NCBI RefSeq assembly: GCF_036090055.1
Contig: NZ_CP107970.1
Span: 312,501-376,500, forward strand
Source: Nocardioides sp. NBC_00368
Lineage (GTDB): Bacteria > Actinomycetota > Actinomycetes > Propionibacteriales > Nocardioidaceae
Length of the DNA: 64,000 bases
Direction of reading: 5' to 3'
The position numbers and the translations under genes were made by a program. A model generated the notes under the pieces. It ran no database searches. It worked only from the letters and a program-made list of their open reading frames with translations, and was not told where the DNA came from. Below, in pieces: positions 32,359 to 41,402 of the stretch; position 1 is the stretch's first letter; each line of letters begins with the position of its first letter.

Positions 32359-33492
32359 ATGAGCACTCACCACACCCACAACGACCTGCACAGCGAGCAG
32401 GGTCCGCTGGCCGGCGAACATCCCGGCCGGGCGACCAACCCGGTCATCAAGGCACGCGACCTGGCCTGGCTGGAGTTCGAGAAGCCCGATCTCGCGGGAG
32501 CCGAGATCTTCGGCCACGCCTTCGGGTTCGCCACGAGCTACAAGGACGCCGACGAGCTGCACCTGCGCGGCACGCGGGCCGGCCTCCCGGCCGTCATCGT
32601 GCGTAGAGGAGCCAGGTCCCGGTTCACCGGTCCCGCGTTCCTCGCCGCCGACGACTCCGACCTCCCGCGGCTCGCCAGCCATCTCGGCGTCCCCATGACC
32701 CCGCTTCCCGAGAACCTCGGCGGCCTCACCGTCGACTCGCTCGACCCCAGCGGCGCCCGTGTCCGGGTCGTCGCGGGCTGCCACCAGCTTCCCGCGCTGC
32801 CCGGCCAGACCCCGCTGGTCCTCAACGTCGGCGCCGAGATCGCCCGGGAGAACCTCACCCAGCGTCCGCTGCGCGAACCGGCCAAGGTGGAGCGCCTCGG
32901 GCACGTCGTCCTCCAGACGACGCGTTACCGGGCAGCGCTCGACTGGTATCTGGAGACGCTCGGCCTCATTGTCAGCGACTTCCTCTACTACGAGGGACAG
33001 CGGTCCAAGGGCCCGATCATGAGCTTCATCCGGTGCGACCGCGGCAGTGAACCGGCCGACCATCACACCCTCGCGATGACGCTGGGCCCCCGCACCCGGT
33101 ACGTGCATTCGGCCTATCAGGTGGCTGATCTCGACGCGCTCGCCGCCGGCGGCCAGTTCCTCCAGGACGCCGGGTACCACCGTTCCTGGGGCATCGGCCG
33201 ACACATCCAGGGCAGCCAGATCTTCGACTACTGGCGCGACGACAAGGGCTTCCTCGTCGAGCACTTCACCGACGGCGACATGTTCGACAACACCCTCGAT
33301 CCCGGATGGGCCCCCATGACCGCCTCCGGCCTCGCCCAGTGGGGCCCGCCTGCATCGGCGGACTTCCTGGGCATCAAGCCCGGAAGAGAGTCTCTCGCCG
33401 AAGCCCGCTCCATCCTTTCCGCGTTGCGGAAGCCCGACAACGAATTCGACATCGCCCGCCTGCGCGGACTCCTGAAGGTGGCCAGCTCATGA
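32359..33492 (+). CDS. Extradiol ring-cleavage dioxygenase (VOC family, 2,3-dihydroxybiphenyl dioxygenase-like)
   Basis: 377 residues from ATG 32359 (GAGG box at nine bases); the in-frame ATG at 32302 would put the operator inside the gene. It is a two-module vicinal-oxygen-chelate protein; the C-terminal catalytic module shows the 2-His-1-carboxylate iron site at H182 (LGHVVL), H250 (HSAYQV) and E301 (LVEHFTDGD). Such enzymes cleave catechols next to the diol. The operon order dioxygenase, FAH hydrolase, CoA ligase, MhpA-like hydroxylase fits complete meta-cleavage of a hydroxylated aromatic acid. The aromatic substrate is not known. Confidence 0.92.
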   Translation: MSTHHTHNDLHSEQGPLAGEHPGRATNPVIKARDLAWLEFEKPDLAGAEIFGHAFGFATSYKDADELHLRGTRAGLPAVIVRRGARSRFTGPAFLAADDSDLPRLASHLGVPMTPLPENLGGLTVDSLDPSGARVRVVAGCHQLPALPGQTPLVLNVGAEIARENLTQRPLREPAKVERLGHVVLQTTRYRAALDWYLETLGLIVSDFLYYEGQRSKGPIMSFIRCDRGSEPADHHTLAMTLGPRTRYVHSAYQVADLDALAAGGQFLQDAGYHRSWGIGRHIQGSQIFDYWRDDKGFLVEHFTDGDMFDNTLDPGWAPMTASGLAQWGPPASADFLGIKPGRESLAEARSILSALRKPDNEFDIARLRGLLKVASS

Positions 33493-34442
33493 GCATCGAC
33501 ATCATCCGAATCCACGACCGGTGGTACGTCCAGAAGTCCGACACCAGCGGCACGCTCGTCCTCACCGACGCCGCCACGACGGGTGAGCTTCTCGCGGACC
33601 GGGCGGCCGTCGATGCCGCCGTCGCCGGTCAGGAGAGCACGCTGCCCGCCGGCGACCTGCAGTCGCCGGTCACCTCGCCGTGCCGGGTCGTCGCGCAGAT
33701 GACCAACTTCGTCAGTCACATCAAGGACTCCGGCATGAACCCGGAGACCGTCCCGTTGACGTTCTTCCGCAAGACCTCGCACTCCATCAGCGGCCCGACC
33801 GCGGACATCATCAAGCCGGCTCACGTCCGCTTCCTCGACTACGAGGTCGAGGTCGGCCTGGTCATCGGCAAGGACATCCCGGTCGGCACCGACATCACCC
33901 GCGACAACATCGCCGACCACGTCGCGGCACTGGTCGTCACCAACGACATCTCGGCCCGCGACCTGCAGCTGCCGAAGACCCAGTTCTTCGAGGCCAAGTC
34001 CTACCCGACCTTCACTCCGACCGGCCCGAGGCTCGTCGTGCTCGAGCCCGGCGACTGGGAACGGTTCGAGGACCTCCGCCTCGAGCTGTGGGTCAACGGG
34101 GAGATCCGCCAGGATGCACTGGTGGGCGACGACATGCTCTTCAAGCCGCTGCAGGCACTTCAGGGCCTCGCCCGGTTCCAGCCTCTGGCCGCCGGCGACC
34201 TCGTCCTCACCGGCACGCCCGGTGGTACAGCCCTCAAGGCGCCGCCCAAGCCGGTCGAGCTGATCGGGGCCCTGCTGCCCCCGGCGACCAAGTGGAAGGC
34301 CTTCTTCAAGGCCCAGGCCAGGAACGACGACTACCTCGCCGACGGCGACCTCGTCGAGGTGCACATCCACACCGAGGACGGCAAGCTGGACCTGGGCCGC
34401 CAGCGCACCACCGTCCGCCACGCCGCGGAGGTCTCCCGATGA
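33489..34442 (+). CDS. Fumarylacetoacetate-hydrolase family enzyme (ring-cleavage product hydrolase/hydratase)
   Basis: 317 residues, ATG overlapping the dioxygenase stop. The FAH metal site is recognisable in DYEVEVGLVIGKDI, and FFEAKSYPTFTPTGPRLV and VLTGTPGGTALKAPP are conserved family stretches. Members hydrolyse or hydrate 2-oxo acids from meta-cleavage or decarboxylate/isomerise 2-oxohepta-3-ene-dioate-type products. Position two in the operon fits processing of the dioxygenase product. The branch (hydrolase or hydratase) cannot be decided here. Confidence 0.92.
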   Translation: MSIDIIRIHDRWYVQKSDTSGTLVLTDAATTGELLADRAAVDAAVAGQESTLPAGDLQSPVTSPCRVVAQMTNFVSHIKDSGMNPETVPLTFFRKTSHSISGPTADIIKPAHVRFLDYEVEVGLVIGKDIPVGTDITRDNIADHVAALVVTNDISARDLQLPKTQFFEAKSYPTFTPTGPRLVVLEPGDWERFEDLRLELWVNGEIRQDALVGDDMLFKPLQALQGLARFQPLAAGDLVLTGTPGGTALKAPPKPVELIGALLPPATKWKAFFKAQARNDDYLADGDLVEVHIHTEDGKLDLGRQRTTVRHAAEVSR

Positions 34443-36328
34443 GCACGACCACCGACAGCACCACCGGATGGCCCACGTTCAATGTGCCGGGGGACGTCGA
34501 GCGCATCGAGACCGTGCCGCTGGAAGAACGCGACCTGCCCGCCACCACCTACCAGGTGCTCGAGAGGGCGGCCGAGCAATGGCCGGACCGAGTCGCGATC
34601 AGCGTCATGCCCGACGCCTCTCGTTGGGCCGAGGCCGTCAGTGTCACCTACGCCGAGCTGCTCGCCACGACCGAGAAGATCGCCAAGGCACTCGCACGCC
34701 GGGGCGTCACGCCGACCACGCCGGTCGGCATCATCGCGCCCAACTCCCTCCAGCTCGTCCCCGCGATGATCGGGGCCCAGGCCGCGGGTGTCGCGGTCCC
34801 GCTCAACGGCGGTCTCAGCAGTGAGAACCTGGCCAAGCTGATCGAGCGCAGCGGGGTCAGGCATCTCATCGTGGCCTCCCCGGACCTGGACGAGGCCATC
34901 TGGGCCAAGGTCGCCGAGCTCGCCGGCCGCGGGTGTCTGGACCACCTCTACCTCCTCGATCCCACCGAGGGCACGCGTGCCACCGACGTGACCCTCGACG
35001 GTGTCGCCACCGCGTACCTCCTCGACGCGGCCCGGGCCGAGGCACCCGGATTCGAGGACCCGCACGGGCCCGGCGACATCGCGGCCGTGTTCCACACCGG
35101 CGGCACCACGGGCACTCCGAAGCTCGCGGCCCACACCCACGCCAACCAGGTCGTCGACGCCTGGCTCATCGCCGCGGACTCCACCGCCGACAGCGACGAG
35201 CAGGCCACCGTCCTCGCCGCGCTGCCGCTGTTCCACGTGAACGCGCTGCACGTCACGATGCTCGCCCCGATGCTCAAGGGCCAGCGCGTGGTCTGGGCGG
35301 GCCCGCTCGGGTTCCGTGACCCGTTCCTGTACGGCGAGATCTGGAAGATCATCGAGCACTTCGAGGTCGCCACCATGAGCGCGGTCCCGACGGTGTACGC
35401 CGTCATGGCCGCCTGCCCGGTCGATGCCGACATCTCGTCGATGAAGTTCGCGGTCGTGGGCGCCTCCGCGCTCCCGGTCGCCGTCCGTACGTCGTTCGAG
35501 CAGCACACCGGCGTCCCGCTGCTGGAGGGATACGGCCTGACCGAGGGCACGTGCGCCAGCGCCCGCTCGTTCGTCTCCGACCCGCGGCCCGGCTCGGTCG
35601 GCAAGCGCCTGCCCTACCAGCCGATGCGGGTCGTCGACGTCGCCGCGGACGGCACTTGGCGCGACGTACCCGCCGGCGGTGTCGGAACTCTCCTCATCGG
35701 AGGTCCGACCGTGTTCGCGGGCTATGTGACCGGCCGCGCCGAGGACGGCTTCGTGCTCGACCACCTGGACAAGGTTCGCGACGGATGGCTCGACACCGGT
35801 GACCTCGCCCGCATCGAGGACGGCTTCGTCTACCTGACCGGCCGGGCCAAGGACCTGATCATCCGCGGCGGTCACAACATCGACCCCGTCGCCATCGAGG
35901 ACGCGCTCCGCGACCATCCGGCCGTCGCCGACGCCGCCGCGGTCGGCTGCCCCGACCCGCGGGCCGGTGAGGTGCCTGTCGCGTACGTGACGCTCACGCC
36001 CGGGGCCGATTGCAGCGAGGCAGAGCTCGAGACGTTCGTCGCGGCCTCCGGCCTCGAGCGAGCGGCCACGCCGAAGAGCGTCACGATCGTCGATGCGCTC
36101 CCGGTCACCGACGTCGGGAAGCCGTACAAGCTCGCCCTCCGTGCCGATGCGGCGAAACGGGCCGTCCAGGACGCGCTTGCCGACCTCGAGGGGATCGTCG
36201 AGGTGGCAGGAGTCGTCGCCGACGGGTCGGTGCGAGTCGTCGTGCGGACCGACCACGTGGCTGACGTGGTGGCGGTCCGCGGACGGCTGGACACGTACGC
36301 GATCGGCAGCGAGGTCATCGAGCCGTGA
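34439..36328 (+). CDS. Acyl-CoA synthetase, large (629-residue) AMP-binding type
   Basis: 629 residues, starting as ATGA over the FAH gene stop; a much longer in-frame reading from 33680 runs antiphase through that gene and is not used. ANL motifs: VFHTGGTTGTPKLAAHTHAN (a Thr-Gly variant of the phosphate loop), LEGYGLTEGT, DTGDLA, IRGGHNIDP and VTDVGKPYKLALR with the adenylation lysine. A C-terminal extension of about 50 residues after it (ADLEGIVEVAGVVADGSVRV) is extra compared with short ligases. It may activate an aromatic acid before ring cleavage, or the ring-cleavage acid. Operon position three. Confidence 0.92.
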   Translation: MSTTTDSTTGWPTFNVPGDVERIETVPLEERDLPATTYQVLERAAEQWPDRVAISVMPDASRWAEAVSVTYAELLATTEKIAKALARRGVTPTTPVGIIAPNSLQLVPAMIGAQAAGVAVPLNGGLSSENLAKLIERSGVRHLIVASPDLDEAIWAKVAELAGRGCLDHLYLLDPTEGTRATDVTLDGVATAYLLDAARAEAPGFEDPHGPGDIAAVFHTGGTTGTPKLAAHTHANQVVDAWLIAADSTADSDEQATVLAALPLFHVNALHVTMLAPMLKGQRVVWAGPLGFRDPFLYGEIWKIIEHFEVATMSAVPTVYAVMAACPVDADISSMKFAVVGASALPVAVRTSFEQHTGVPLLEGYGLTEGTCASARSFVSDPRPGSVGKRLPYQPMRVVDVAADGTWRDVPAGGVGTLLIGGPTVFAGYVTGRAEDGFVLDHLDKVRDGWLDTGDLARIEDGFVYLTGRAKDLIIRGGHNIDPVAIEDALRDHPAVADAAAVGCPDPRAGEVPVAYVTLTPGADCSEAELETFVAASGLERAATPKSVTIVDALPVTDVGKPYKLALRADAAKRAVQDALADLEGIVEVAGVVADGSVRVVVRTDHVADVVAVRGRLDTYAIGSEVIEP

Positions 36329-37854
36329 ACGACGGCACGACGCCACAGCCCGATGTCGTGGTCATCGGCGCCGGCCCGACCGGCGTCACAGCCGCGGTCC
36401 TGCTGGCCCAGGCCGGGGTGCGGACCCTGGTCCTGGACCGCTGGACCGACGTCTTCCCGCAGCCGCGAGCAGTCCACCTCGACGACGAGGTCTACCGCAT
36501 CCTCGGCGCGCTCGGGGTCGCGAAGGAGTTCGAGGACATCTCCATCCCCGGCGCGGGCCTCCGGCTGCTCTCGCCGCAGCACCGGACGCTGGCGCAGTTC
36601 GACCGGACCGAACCCCGGACCACCAACGGCTACCCGCAGGCCAACATGTTCGACCAGCCCGACCTCGAGGTGATCCTGCGTAGACGCATGCACGAGATGG
36701 ACCTGGTCACCTTCCGGGGGAACGTCGAAGTGACCGCCGTCAGACCCGAGGCCGAGTCCGGGCCCGAGGTCGAGTACGTCGACCGGGCCACCCGGGAGAG
36801 CCACACGGTCCGGCCTCGCTTCGTGTTCGGTGCCGACGGCGCCAACAGCCTCACCCGCGCATGCATCGGTTCGACCATGAAGGACCTCGGGTTTCGCGAG
36901 CAGCGGTGGCTCGTCGTCGACGTCGCGACGCCCCGCGACCTCGGCCACTGGGGTGGGGTTCACCAGGTGTGCGACAGCCGGCGTGCCGCGACCTACATGC
37001 GCATCGGCCAGACCCGGCACCGGTGGGAGTTCGAGCTGCTGGAGAACGAGACCACCGCGACGTACGAGACGCTCGAGGCTCTCGCACCGCTGCTGGCTCC
37101 GTGGGAGACCGACACGAGCGACCTCGAGGTGATCCGGCTCGCGGAATACACGTTTCGCGCCCAGCTGGCCGACACGTGGCGCCGAGGTGGGGTGTTTCTC
37201 CTCGGCGATGCCGCCCACCTCACCCCGCCGTTCATCGGGCAGGGGATGGGTGCCGGAATCCGCGACGCGGCCAACCTGTCCTGGAAGGTGGCGGCGGTCA
37301 TCGACGACGCCCTACCGCCCAGCGTCCTGGACAGCTACGAGACCGAGCGCCACCCGCACGCTCGATCCATGATCCAGCTCGCCACGCTCGTGGGCCGTTC
37401 CATGACGGGAGGTGGGCCCGCCGGGGATCGGCTGCGCCGGGTGCTCCTACCTCTTCTCGTGCATCTTCCGGGCCTGCGCCGGCGCGTTCTCGACAGTGCC
37501 ACTCCGACCTTGACCGGCTCGGCGCTGAATCACAAGAGACGCCTCGCGGGCGGCCTGCCCGGCACGCTGTGCCCGAACGTCCGTCTGGACTCCGGAGAGA
37601 GACTCGACGACGTCATCGGCCACCGTTTCATGCTGGTCGCTCGGGAGGAACCGATCGGCCCGGCCACACAGAAGCTGGTTGATCTCGACATCACGGTCGT
37701 GGCCGCCGCCGAGAGCGTCGATCTCGACCGATGGCTCGGCCCCGCGACGGCCGCTCTCGTACGCCCCGACCGCACCGTTCTCGCCGCAGGAAGGCTCGAC
37801 ACCGTTCTGCGGCGCGTCCCGCTGACGCGCTCCGCCCACTCCGCTCGCCGGTGA
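36325..37854 (+). CDS. FAD-dependent aromatic hydroxylase (MhpA-like)
   Basis: 509 residues from GTG 36325, overlapping the ligase stop. VVVIGAGPTGVTAAVLLAQAG is the FAD fold, FVFGADGANS carries the DG motif, and GVFLLGDAAHLTPPFIGQGMGAGIRDAANLSWKV the GD motif of class A monooxygenases. The rest resembles 3-(3-hydroxyphenyl)propionate hydroxylase. It would install the second ring hydroxyl to form the catechol cleaved by the first gene of the operon. Last gene of the operon. Confidence 0.92.
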   Translation: MNDGTTPQPDVVVIGAGPTGVTAAVLLAQAGVRTLVLDRWTDVFPQPRAVHLDDEVYRILGALGVAKEFEDISIPGAGLRLLSPQHRTLAQFDRTEPRTTNGYPQANMFDQPDLEVILRRRMHEMDLVTFRGNVEVTAVRPEAESGPEVEYVDRATRESHTVRPRFVFGADGANSLTRACIGSTMKDLGFREQRWLVVDVATPRDLGHWGGVHQVCDSRRAATYMRIGQTRHRWEFELLENETTATYETLEALAPLLAPWETDTSDLEVIRLAEYTFRAQLADTWRRGGVFLLGDAAHLTPPFIGQGMGAGIRDAANLSWKVAAVIDDALPPSVLDSYETERHPHARSMIQLATLVGRSMTGGGPAGDRLRRVLLPLLVHLPGLRRRVLDSATPTLTGSALNHKRRLAGGLPGTLCPNVRLDSGERLDDVIGHRFMLVAREEPIGPATQKLVDLDITVVAAAESVDLDRWLGPATAALVRPDRTVLAAGRLDTVLRRVPLTRSAHSARR

Positions 37855-37859
37855 TGATG

Positions 37860-37875
37860 CTCGGGCAGGGCCGAG
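37860..37875. terminator. Short hairpin between convergent hydroxylase and TauE genes
   Basis: CTCGG (37860-37864) and CCGAG (37871-37875) with a 6-nt loop, starting five bases after the hydroxylase stop and ending five bases before the TauE stop. Weak but correctly placed. Confidence 0.35.
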
Positions 37876-37880
37876 TCAGG

Positions 37881-38705
37881 TCAGAGAAGCGCAGGCAGCG
37901 CCTGGGCGGCTGTGTAGACGGCGACGCCGAGGACCAGGACGGCAAAGGCGGTCTGAAGCCAGGCGGCGCCGACACGGTCGGCGAGGCGAGCCCCGGCGAC
38001 GGCTGCTGCCGCTGACGTCACGGTGAGGACTGCGACGGGCACCCAGTCCGGCTGGACGCCGGCGCCTGCCCGGACCGCCAGAGCCGCCGCACTTGTGATC
38101 GTGATGACGACCAGCGACGTGCCGGCGGCGTACTCCATCGGCAGCGCGAGGGCGAGAAGAAGGGCGGGGACGACGAGGAAACCACCGCCCACGCCCAGGA
38201 AGCCGGTCAGCGCCCCGACGACCGTCGCGGTCGCCAGGACCTTGAGCGCCCGGGGGCACTGGCACGCGAGCGTCGGGCTGAACGTGATGATCGGGTCGTC
38301 CAGCGCGGGCTTCGTGGCACGCCGAGGGCCACCTCTCCGGCTGTGACCTGCCTGGCGCCATGCCAGCATCCCGCCGACCAGCAGCATCAGGGCGGCGAAG
38401 GCAGCCAGCAGGACGTCCTCGGAGACCCGGCTGGAGGCCTCGGCGCCCGCGACCGCCCCGCCGATCGCAACCAGGCCGAAGACGAGGCCACGGCCGAGCA
38501 GCACGTTGCCCGCGCGGTGTGCGGCGATCGCCCCGATGAGCGACGTGAGGCCGACGACCACCAGCGACCCGGTGGTCGCCTGAGCGGGAGACTGGTCGAG
38601 CAGGTACACCAGCACGGGCACAGCCAGGATCGAGCCACCGCCACCGAGTGCCCCCAGGGACAGGCCGATGAGGGCACCGGCGGCGACGGCGAGGACCAGT
38701 GTCAT
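37881..38705 (-). CDS. TauE/SafE-family sulfite/thiosulfate-type transporter
   Basis: 274 residues with about eight hydrophobic segments and the family GALxGGGGSxxxVP repeats (GALGGGGSILAVPVL near residue 18 and FLGVGGGFLVVPALL in the second half). The loop between the halves has Cys148 and Cys150 in ACQCPR, a motif that could carry a sulfur group. The gene follows the dioxygenase-rhodanese (stop at 38707) by one base and is the third gene of the leftward sulfur operon. Export of sulfite or thiosulfate formed by persulfide oxidation is the probable role. Confidence 0.88.
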   Translation of the reverse strand: MTLVLAVAAGALIGLSLGALGGGGSILAVPVLVYLLDQSPAQATTGSLVVVGLTSLIGAIAAHRAGNVLLGRGLVFGLVAIGGAVAGAEASSRVSEDVLLAAFAALMLLVGGMLAWRQAGHSRRGGPRRATKPALDDPIITFSPTLACQCPRALKVLATATVVGALTGFLGVGGGFLVVPALLLALALPMEYAAGTSLVVITITSAAALAVRAGAGVQPDWVPVAVLTVTSAAAAVAGARLADRVGAAWLQTAFAVLVLGVAVYTAAQALPALL

Positions 38706-38706
38706 C

Positions 38707-40176
38707 TCAGGCGTCGGCCCCGTCGGCGAGACCGCGGGAGCTCACCAGGTGCAGCCCGACCTTCTCGGCGTTCTCGAAGGAGTCGTCGATCGCGACCGGA
38801 GTGCGGCCGGCCGCGCTGACGAACGAGGCGGCGACCGAGGCACGATAGCCGCCGGCGCAGTGCACCCACACCTCGCCGACCGGCACCTCGCCGAGGCGTC
38901 GGGGCAGCTCGTGGATCGGGATGTTGACCGCCCCTTCGACCGCCGCAGCGTCGTACTCCTCCGAGCGGCGCACGTCGAGCACGACGACGTCGCGGTGGTG
39001 ACGCACCTGCGCCAGGTCGGCGAAGGTGGCGGTCGGGAAGCTGCCGAGCTCGCCGTCGGTCCAGTCCTTCGGGCCGCCGGTGGCCTGGGCCGCGGGCCGG
39101 TCGATGCCGATCCGGACCAGCTCGCGCTGGGCGGTGGCCACGTCCTCGGCGGTCTCGCCCAGCAAGGTCACCGGGGTGCCCCACTCGATCAGCCAGCCCA
39201 GGTAGGTCGAGAAAGCACCGTCGAGCCCGAAGTTGAAGGTGCCGGGGGAGTGCCCGGCGGCGAAGGCCTGGCGGTTGCGCAGGTCCACCACCCACTCGCC
39301 CGCCTCGATCCGGCGCCGCAGCTCGGTCGCATCGGCCTCCTGCACCGGGGAGAGGTCGGGCGCGGACGGGCCGGCGGCGTTGGCGGGTCCCATGTGCGCG
39401 TAGTACGCCGGCCAGGCACCGAGGCCGCCCAGCAGCTCGCGGACGTAGGTCTCCTCGTCCTGGGTCAGCACCGGATTCGAGCGCTTCTCGTCGCCGATCG
39501 TCGAGGCGGTGGCGTCTGACTGCGTCGCCGAGCAGAAAGAGCCGAACCCATGGGTCGGGTAGACCTCCGCACCGTCGGGCAACCGCTCGGCCAGCTTGTG
39601 GGCCGAGGCGTGCTGGTGGCGCACCAAGGCGTCGGTGTGTGCCTCGCCGAGCAGGTCGGGTCGGCCGGTGGCGCCGTAGAGCAGCGAGCCGCCGGTGAAC
39701 ACGCCGTACGGCGCCTCGTGATCAGGCTCCTCGACGGAGAGCTCGTACGACAGGTGGGTGAAGGTGTGACCGGGCGTGGCGATCGCGCGGACTCGCATTC
39801 GGCCACCGACCTCCACGACCTGGTCGTCGGCGATCGGGGTCCGGTCGAAGGTCACCTCATCCGCGCCGTTGACCAGGTAGGCCGCGCCGGTCGCCTGCGC
39901 GAGCGCCAGACCACCGGTGACGTAGTCGTTGTGGATGTGGGTCTCGAAGACGTGGGTCAGTCGGACGCCATCGGTTTCGAGCACCTCCAGCACCCGGTCG
40001 ATGTCGCGCTGAGGGTCGACCACGAAGGCGACCTCGCCGTCGTGCACCACGTAGGTGCGATCGCCGAGCGATGGCGTCTCGAGACTGCGGACGGTCAGCC
40101 CTACGGCCGGCCGCTGCTGCGCGTCGTCGGTCGCCGGGGCCGGCGCGGTGGATTCGGTGGCGGTGTGGTCGGTCAT
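38707..40176 (-). CDS. Persulfide dioxygenase (ETHE1-type MBL) fused to rhodanese domains
   Basis: 489 residues from ATG 40176. The first half is an ETHE1-like metallo-beta-lactamase fold with HVFETHIHNDYVTGG (H80, H82, D84) and TPGHTFTHLSY; the second half contains two rhodanese-like segments, the first (VDLRNRQAFAAGHSPGTFNFG) without a cysteine and the last with HCAGGYRAS, whose Cys is the sulfur acceptor. ETHE1 enzymes oxidise glutathione-type persulfide to sulfite. In actinobacteria the thiol is likely mycothiol or free sulfane sulfur. Gene two of the operon under the CstR-like repressor; its start lies seven bases past the rhodanese stop. Confidence 0.92.
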   Translation of the reverse strand: MTDHTATESTAPAPATDDAQQRPAVGLTVRSLETPSLGDRTYVVHDGEVAFVVDPQRDIDRVLEVLETDGVRLTHVFETHIHNDYVTGGLALAQATGAAYLVNGADEVTFDRTPIADDQVVEVGGRMRVRAIATPGHTFTHLSYELSVEEPDHEAPYGVFTGGSLLYGATGRPDLLGEAHTDALVRHQHASAHKLAERLPDGAEVYPTHGFGSFCSATQSDATASTIGDEKRSNPVLTQDEETYVRELLGGLGAWPAYYAHMGPANAAGPSAPDLSPVQEADATELRRRIEAGEWVVDLRNRQAFAAGHSPGTFNFGLDGAFSTYLGWLIEWGTPVTLLGETAEDVATAQRELVRIGIDRPAAQATGGPKDWTDGELGSFPTATFADLAQVRHHRDVVVLDVRRSEEYDAAAVEGAVNIPIHELPRRLGEVPVGEVWVHCAGGYRASVAASFVSAAGRTPVAIDDSFENAEKVGLHLVSSRGLADGADA

Positions 40177-40183
40177 GGTCGCC

Positions 40184-40486
40184 TCACTTCTCGATCGGTC
40201 GCCCGGAGCGGATCCAGGCATTGGTGCCGCCTGCGACGTTGATCGCGTCGAAGCCGCTCGCGATCAGGGCGTCGGTCATCGCACTGCTGCGGTTGCCCGA
40301 GGCGCACACCATGTGCACGGAACGATTCCGGTCGATCTCGCCCAGTCGGGCGAACAGTTGACTCATCGGGATGTTGATCGCGCCGGGCACGTGGCCCTCG
40401 CGGAACTCCGCGGGCTCGCGAACGTCGATGACAGCCGCGCCCCGATCGAGTGCGGCGGCGAGCTGGTCGATGGTGGTCTCACGCAT
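40184..40486 (-). CDS. Single-domain rhodanese sulfurtransferase
   Basis: 100 residues, one rhodanese domain. DVREPAEFREGHVPGAINIPM is the family signature and CASGNRSS near residue 60-67 the active-site loop with the sulfur-carrying cysteine. It moves sulfane sulfur between thiols. AGGGGA is upstream of the ATG. First gene of the leftward operon; the divergent gap to the DUF302 gene holds two GC-rich palindromes. Confidence 0.92.
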   Translation of the reverse strand: MRETTIDQLAAALDRGAAVIDVREPAEFREGHVPGAINIPMSQLFARLGEIDRNRSVHMVCASGNRSSAMTDALIASGFDAINVAGGTNAWIRSGRPIEK

Positions 40487-40518
40487 GAGAGGGGACTCCT
40501 TTGCTGGCTTGTCGATGT

Positions 40519-40534
40519 AACCCCCCGGGGGGTT
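40519..40534. promoter_or_regulatory. CstR-type operator 1 (AACCCCCCGGGGGGTT)
   Basis: Perfect 16-bp palindrome 33 bp upstream of the rhodanese start. It matches the pattern of CsoR/CstR operators (C-rich then G-rich half, A/T ends). The CsoR-family protein is encoded divergently at 41036. Confidence 0.78.
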
Positions 40535-40555
40535 GTGTTCTCGACGTTAGCACAT

Positions 40556-40567
40556 CCCCCTAGGGGG
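40556..40567. promoter_or_regulatory. CstR-type operator 2 (CCCCCTAGGGGG)
   Basis: Perfect 12-bp palindrome, AT on the left and TT on the right as in operator 1. It lies 65 bp upstream of the DUF302 start and probably serves the rightward promoter. Confidence 0.72.
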
Positions 40568-40631
40568 TTGTATGGTTGTCGGTGCACCCCCCGCGCAGAC
40601 CTAGTGATCGGTACCCAGGAGGGACATACCC

Positions 40632-41036
40632 ATGACGCAGTACACGCTCGAAGCCACGGTGCGCCGCCCCTATGACGAGACCGTCGAGGCAGTGCGCGGA
40701 GAACTCGCGACTGCCGGATTCGGCATCCTCACCGAGATCGATCTGAAGGCGACGCTGAAGGCGAAGCTCGACGTCGACGTCCCGCCCCAGGTCATCCTGG
40801 GGGCCTGCCGTCCCCAGTTGGCTCATCAGGCTCTGCAGGCAGATCCGTCGATCGCCGCGCTGTTGCCCTGCAACGTCGTCGTCCGGGCCGTCGACGACAC
40901 CACCACCGTTGTCGAGGCCTTCGACCCCGACACGATGATGTCCATCGCTGGCGAGGCCGGCGACACCCTTCGCGCCGTCGCGACCGACGCACGGCAGCGG
41001 CTGACCGCGGCCCTGGCCGCACTGGAGGACAACTGA
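40632..41036 (+). CDS. DUF302 family protein
   Basis: 134 residues matching the DUF302 pattern: TVRRPYDETVEAVRGELATAGFGILTEIDLKATLKAKL in the first third and CNVVVRAVDDTTTVVEAFDP later. Two cysteines are in GACRPQ and LPCNVV. AGGAGGGA precedes the ATG. DUF302 proteins often sit with CsoR/CstR regulators and sulfur or redox genes; the biochemical role is unknown. Its stop overlaps the regulator start by one base, so the two are co-expressed. Confidence 0.9.
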   Translation: MTQYTLEATVRRPYDETVEAVRGELATAGFGILTEIDLKATLKAKLDVDVPPQVILGACRPQLAHQALQADPSIAALLPCNVVVRAVDDTTTVVEAFDPDTMMSIAGEAGDTLRAVATDARQRLTAALAALEDN

Positions 41037-41302
41037 TGGACCTCGAACCCGCCGAGATCAAGGCGATCATCACCCGTATGAAGCGCGCCAACGGCCATCT
41101 CGCCAGCGTGATCCGCATGCTGGAAGAGGGATCGGACTGCGAGTCCGTCCTCACCCAGCTGGCTGCCGTGAACAAGGCGCTCTCCCGCGCGGGTTACGCG
41201 ATCGTCGCCACCGGCCTGCAGCAGTGCCTCACCGAGTCCGACGAGGGTCTTGACGGCGTGGACGTCAAGAAGATGGAGAAGCTCTTCCTCGCCTTGGCGT
41301 GA
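41036..41302 (+). CDS. cstR: CstR-like CsoR-family persulfide-responsive repressor
   Basis: 88 residues, all-helical CsoR/RcnR fold (ITRMKRANGHLASVIRMLEEG, then LTQLAAVNKALSRAGYAIVATGLQQCL). Cys35 and Cys64 are kept, but the copper-ligand histidine four residues before the second cysteine is replaced by Gly60. This is the signature that separates CstR, which forms a di- or polysulfide bridge, from copper-sensing CsoR. The surrounding rhodanese, dioxygenase and TauE genes agree. The palindromes at 40519 and 40556 are its likely operators. Confidence 0.88.
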   Translation: MDLEPAEIKAIITRMKRANGHLASVIRMLEEGSDCESVLTQLAAVNKALSRAGYAIVATGLQQCLTESDEGLDGVDVKKMEKLFLALA

Positions 41303-41402
41303 CGCGGTCGTCGGGCCGCGATGGCCTTGCTGATCATCGCCTGCAGGTGATGTACGCCCGGGTGTCAGGCAGTTCGTCAGCGGTGCGCAGGACCAACGGC
41401 AC

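Noticed and set aside
34331..36346. Minus-strand reading frame of 671 codons opposite the large CoA ligase.
   Set aside because: Composition typical of antisense shadow; the ligase frame has all ANL motifs.
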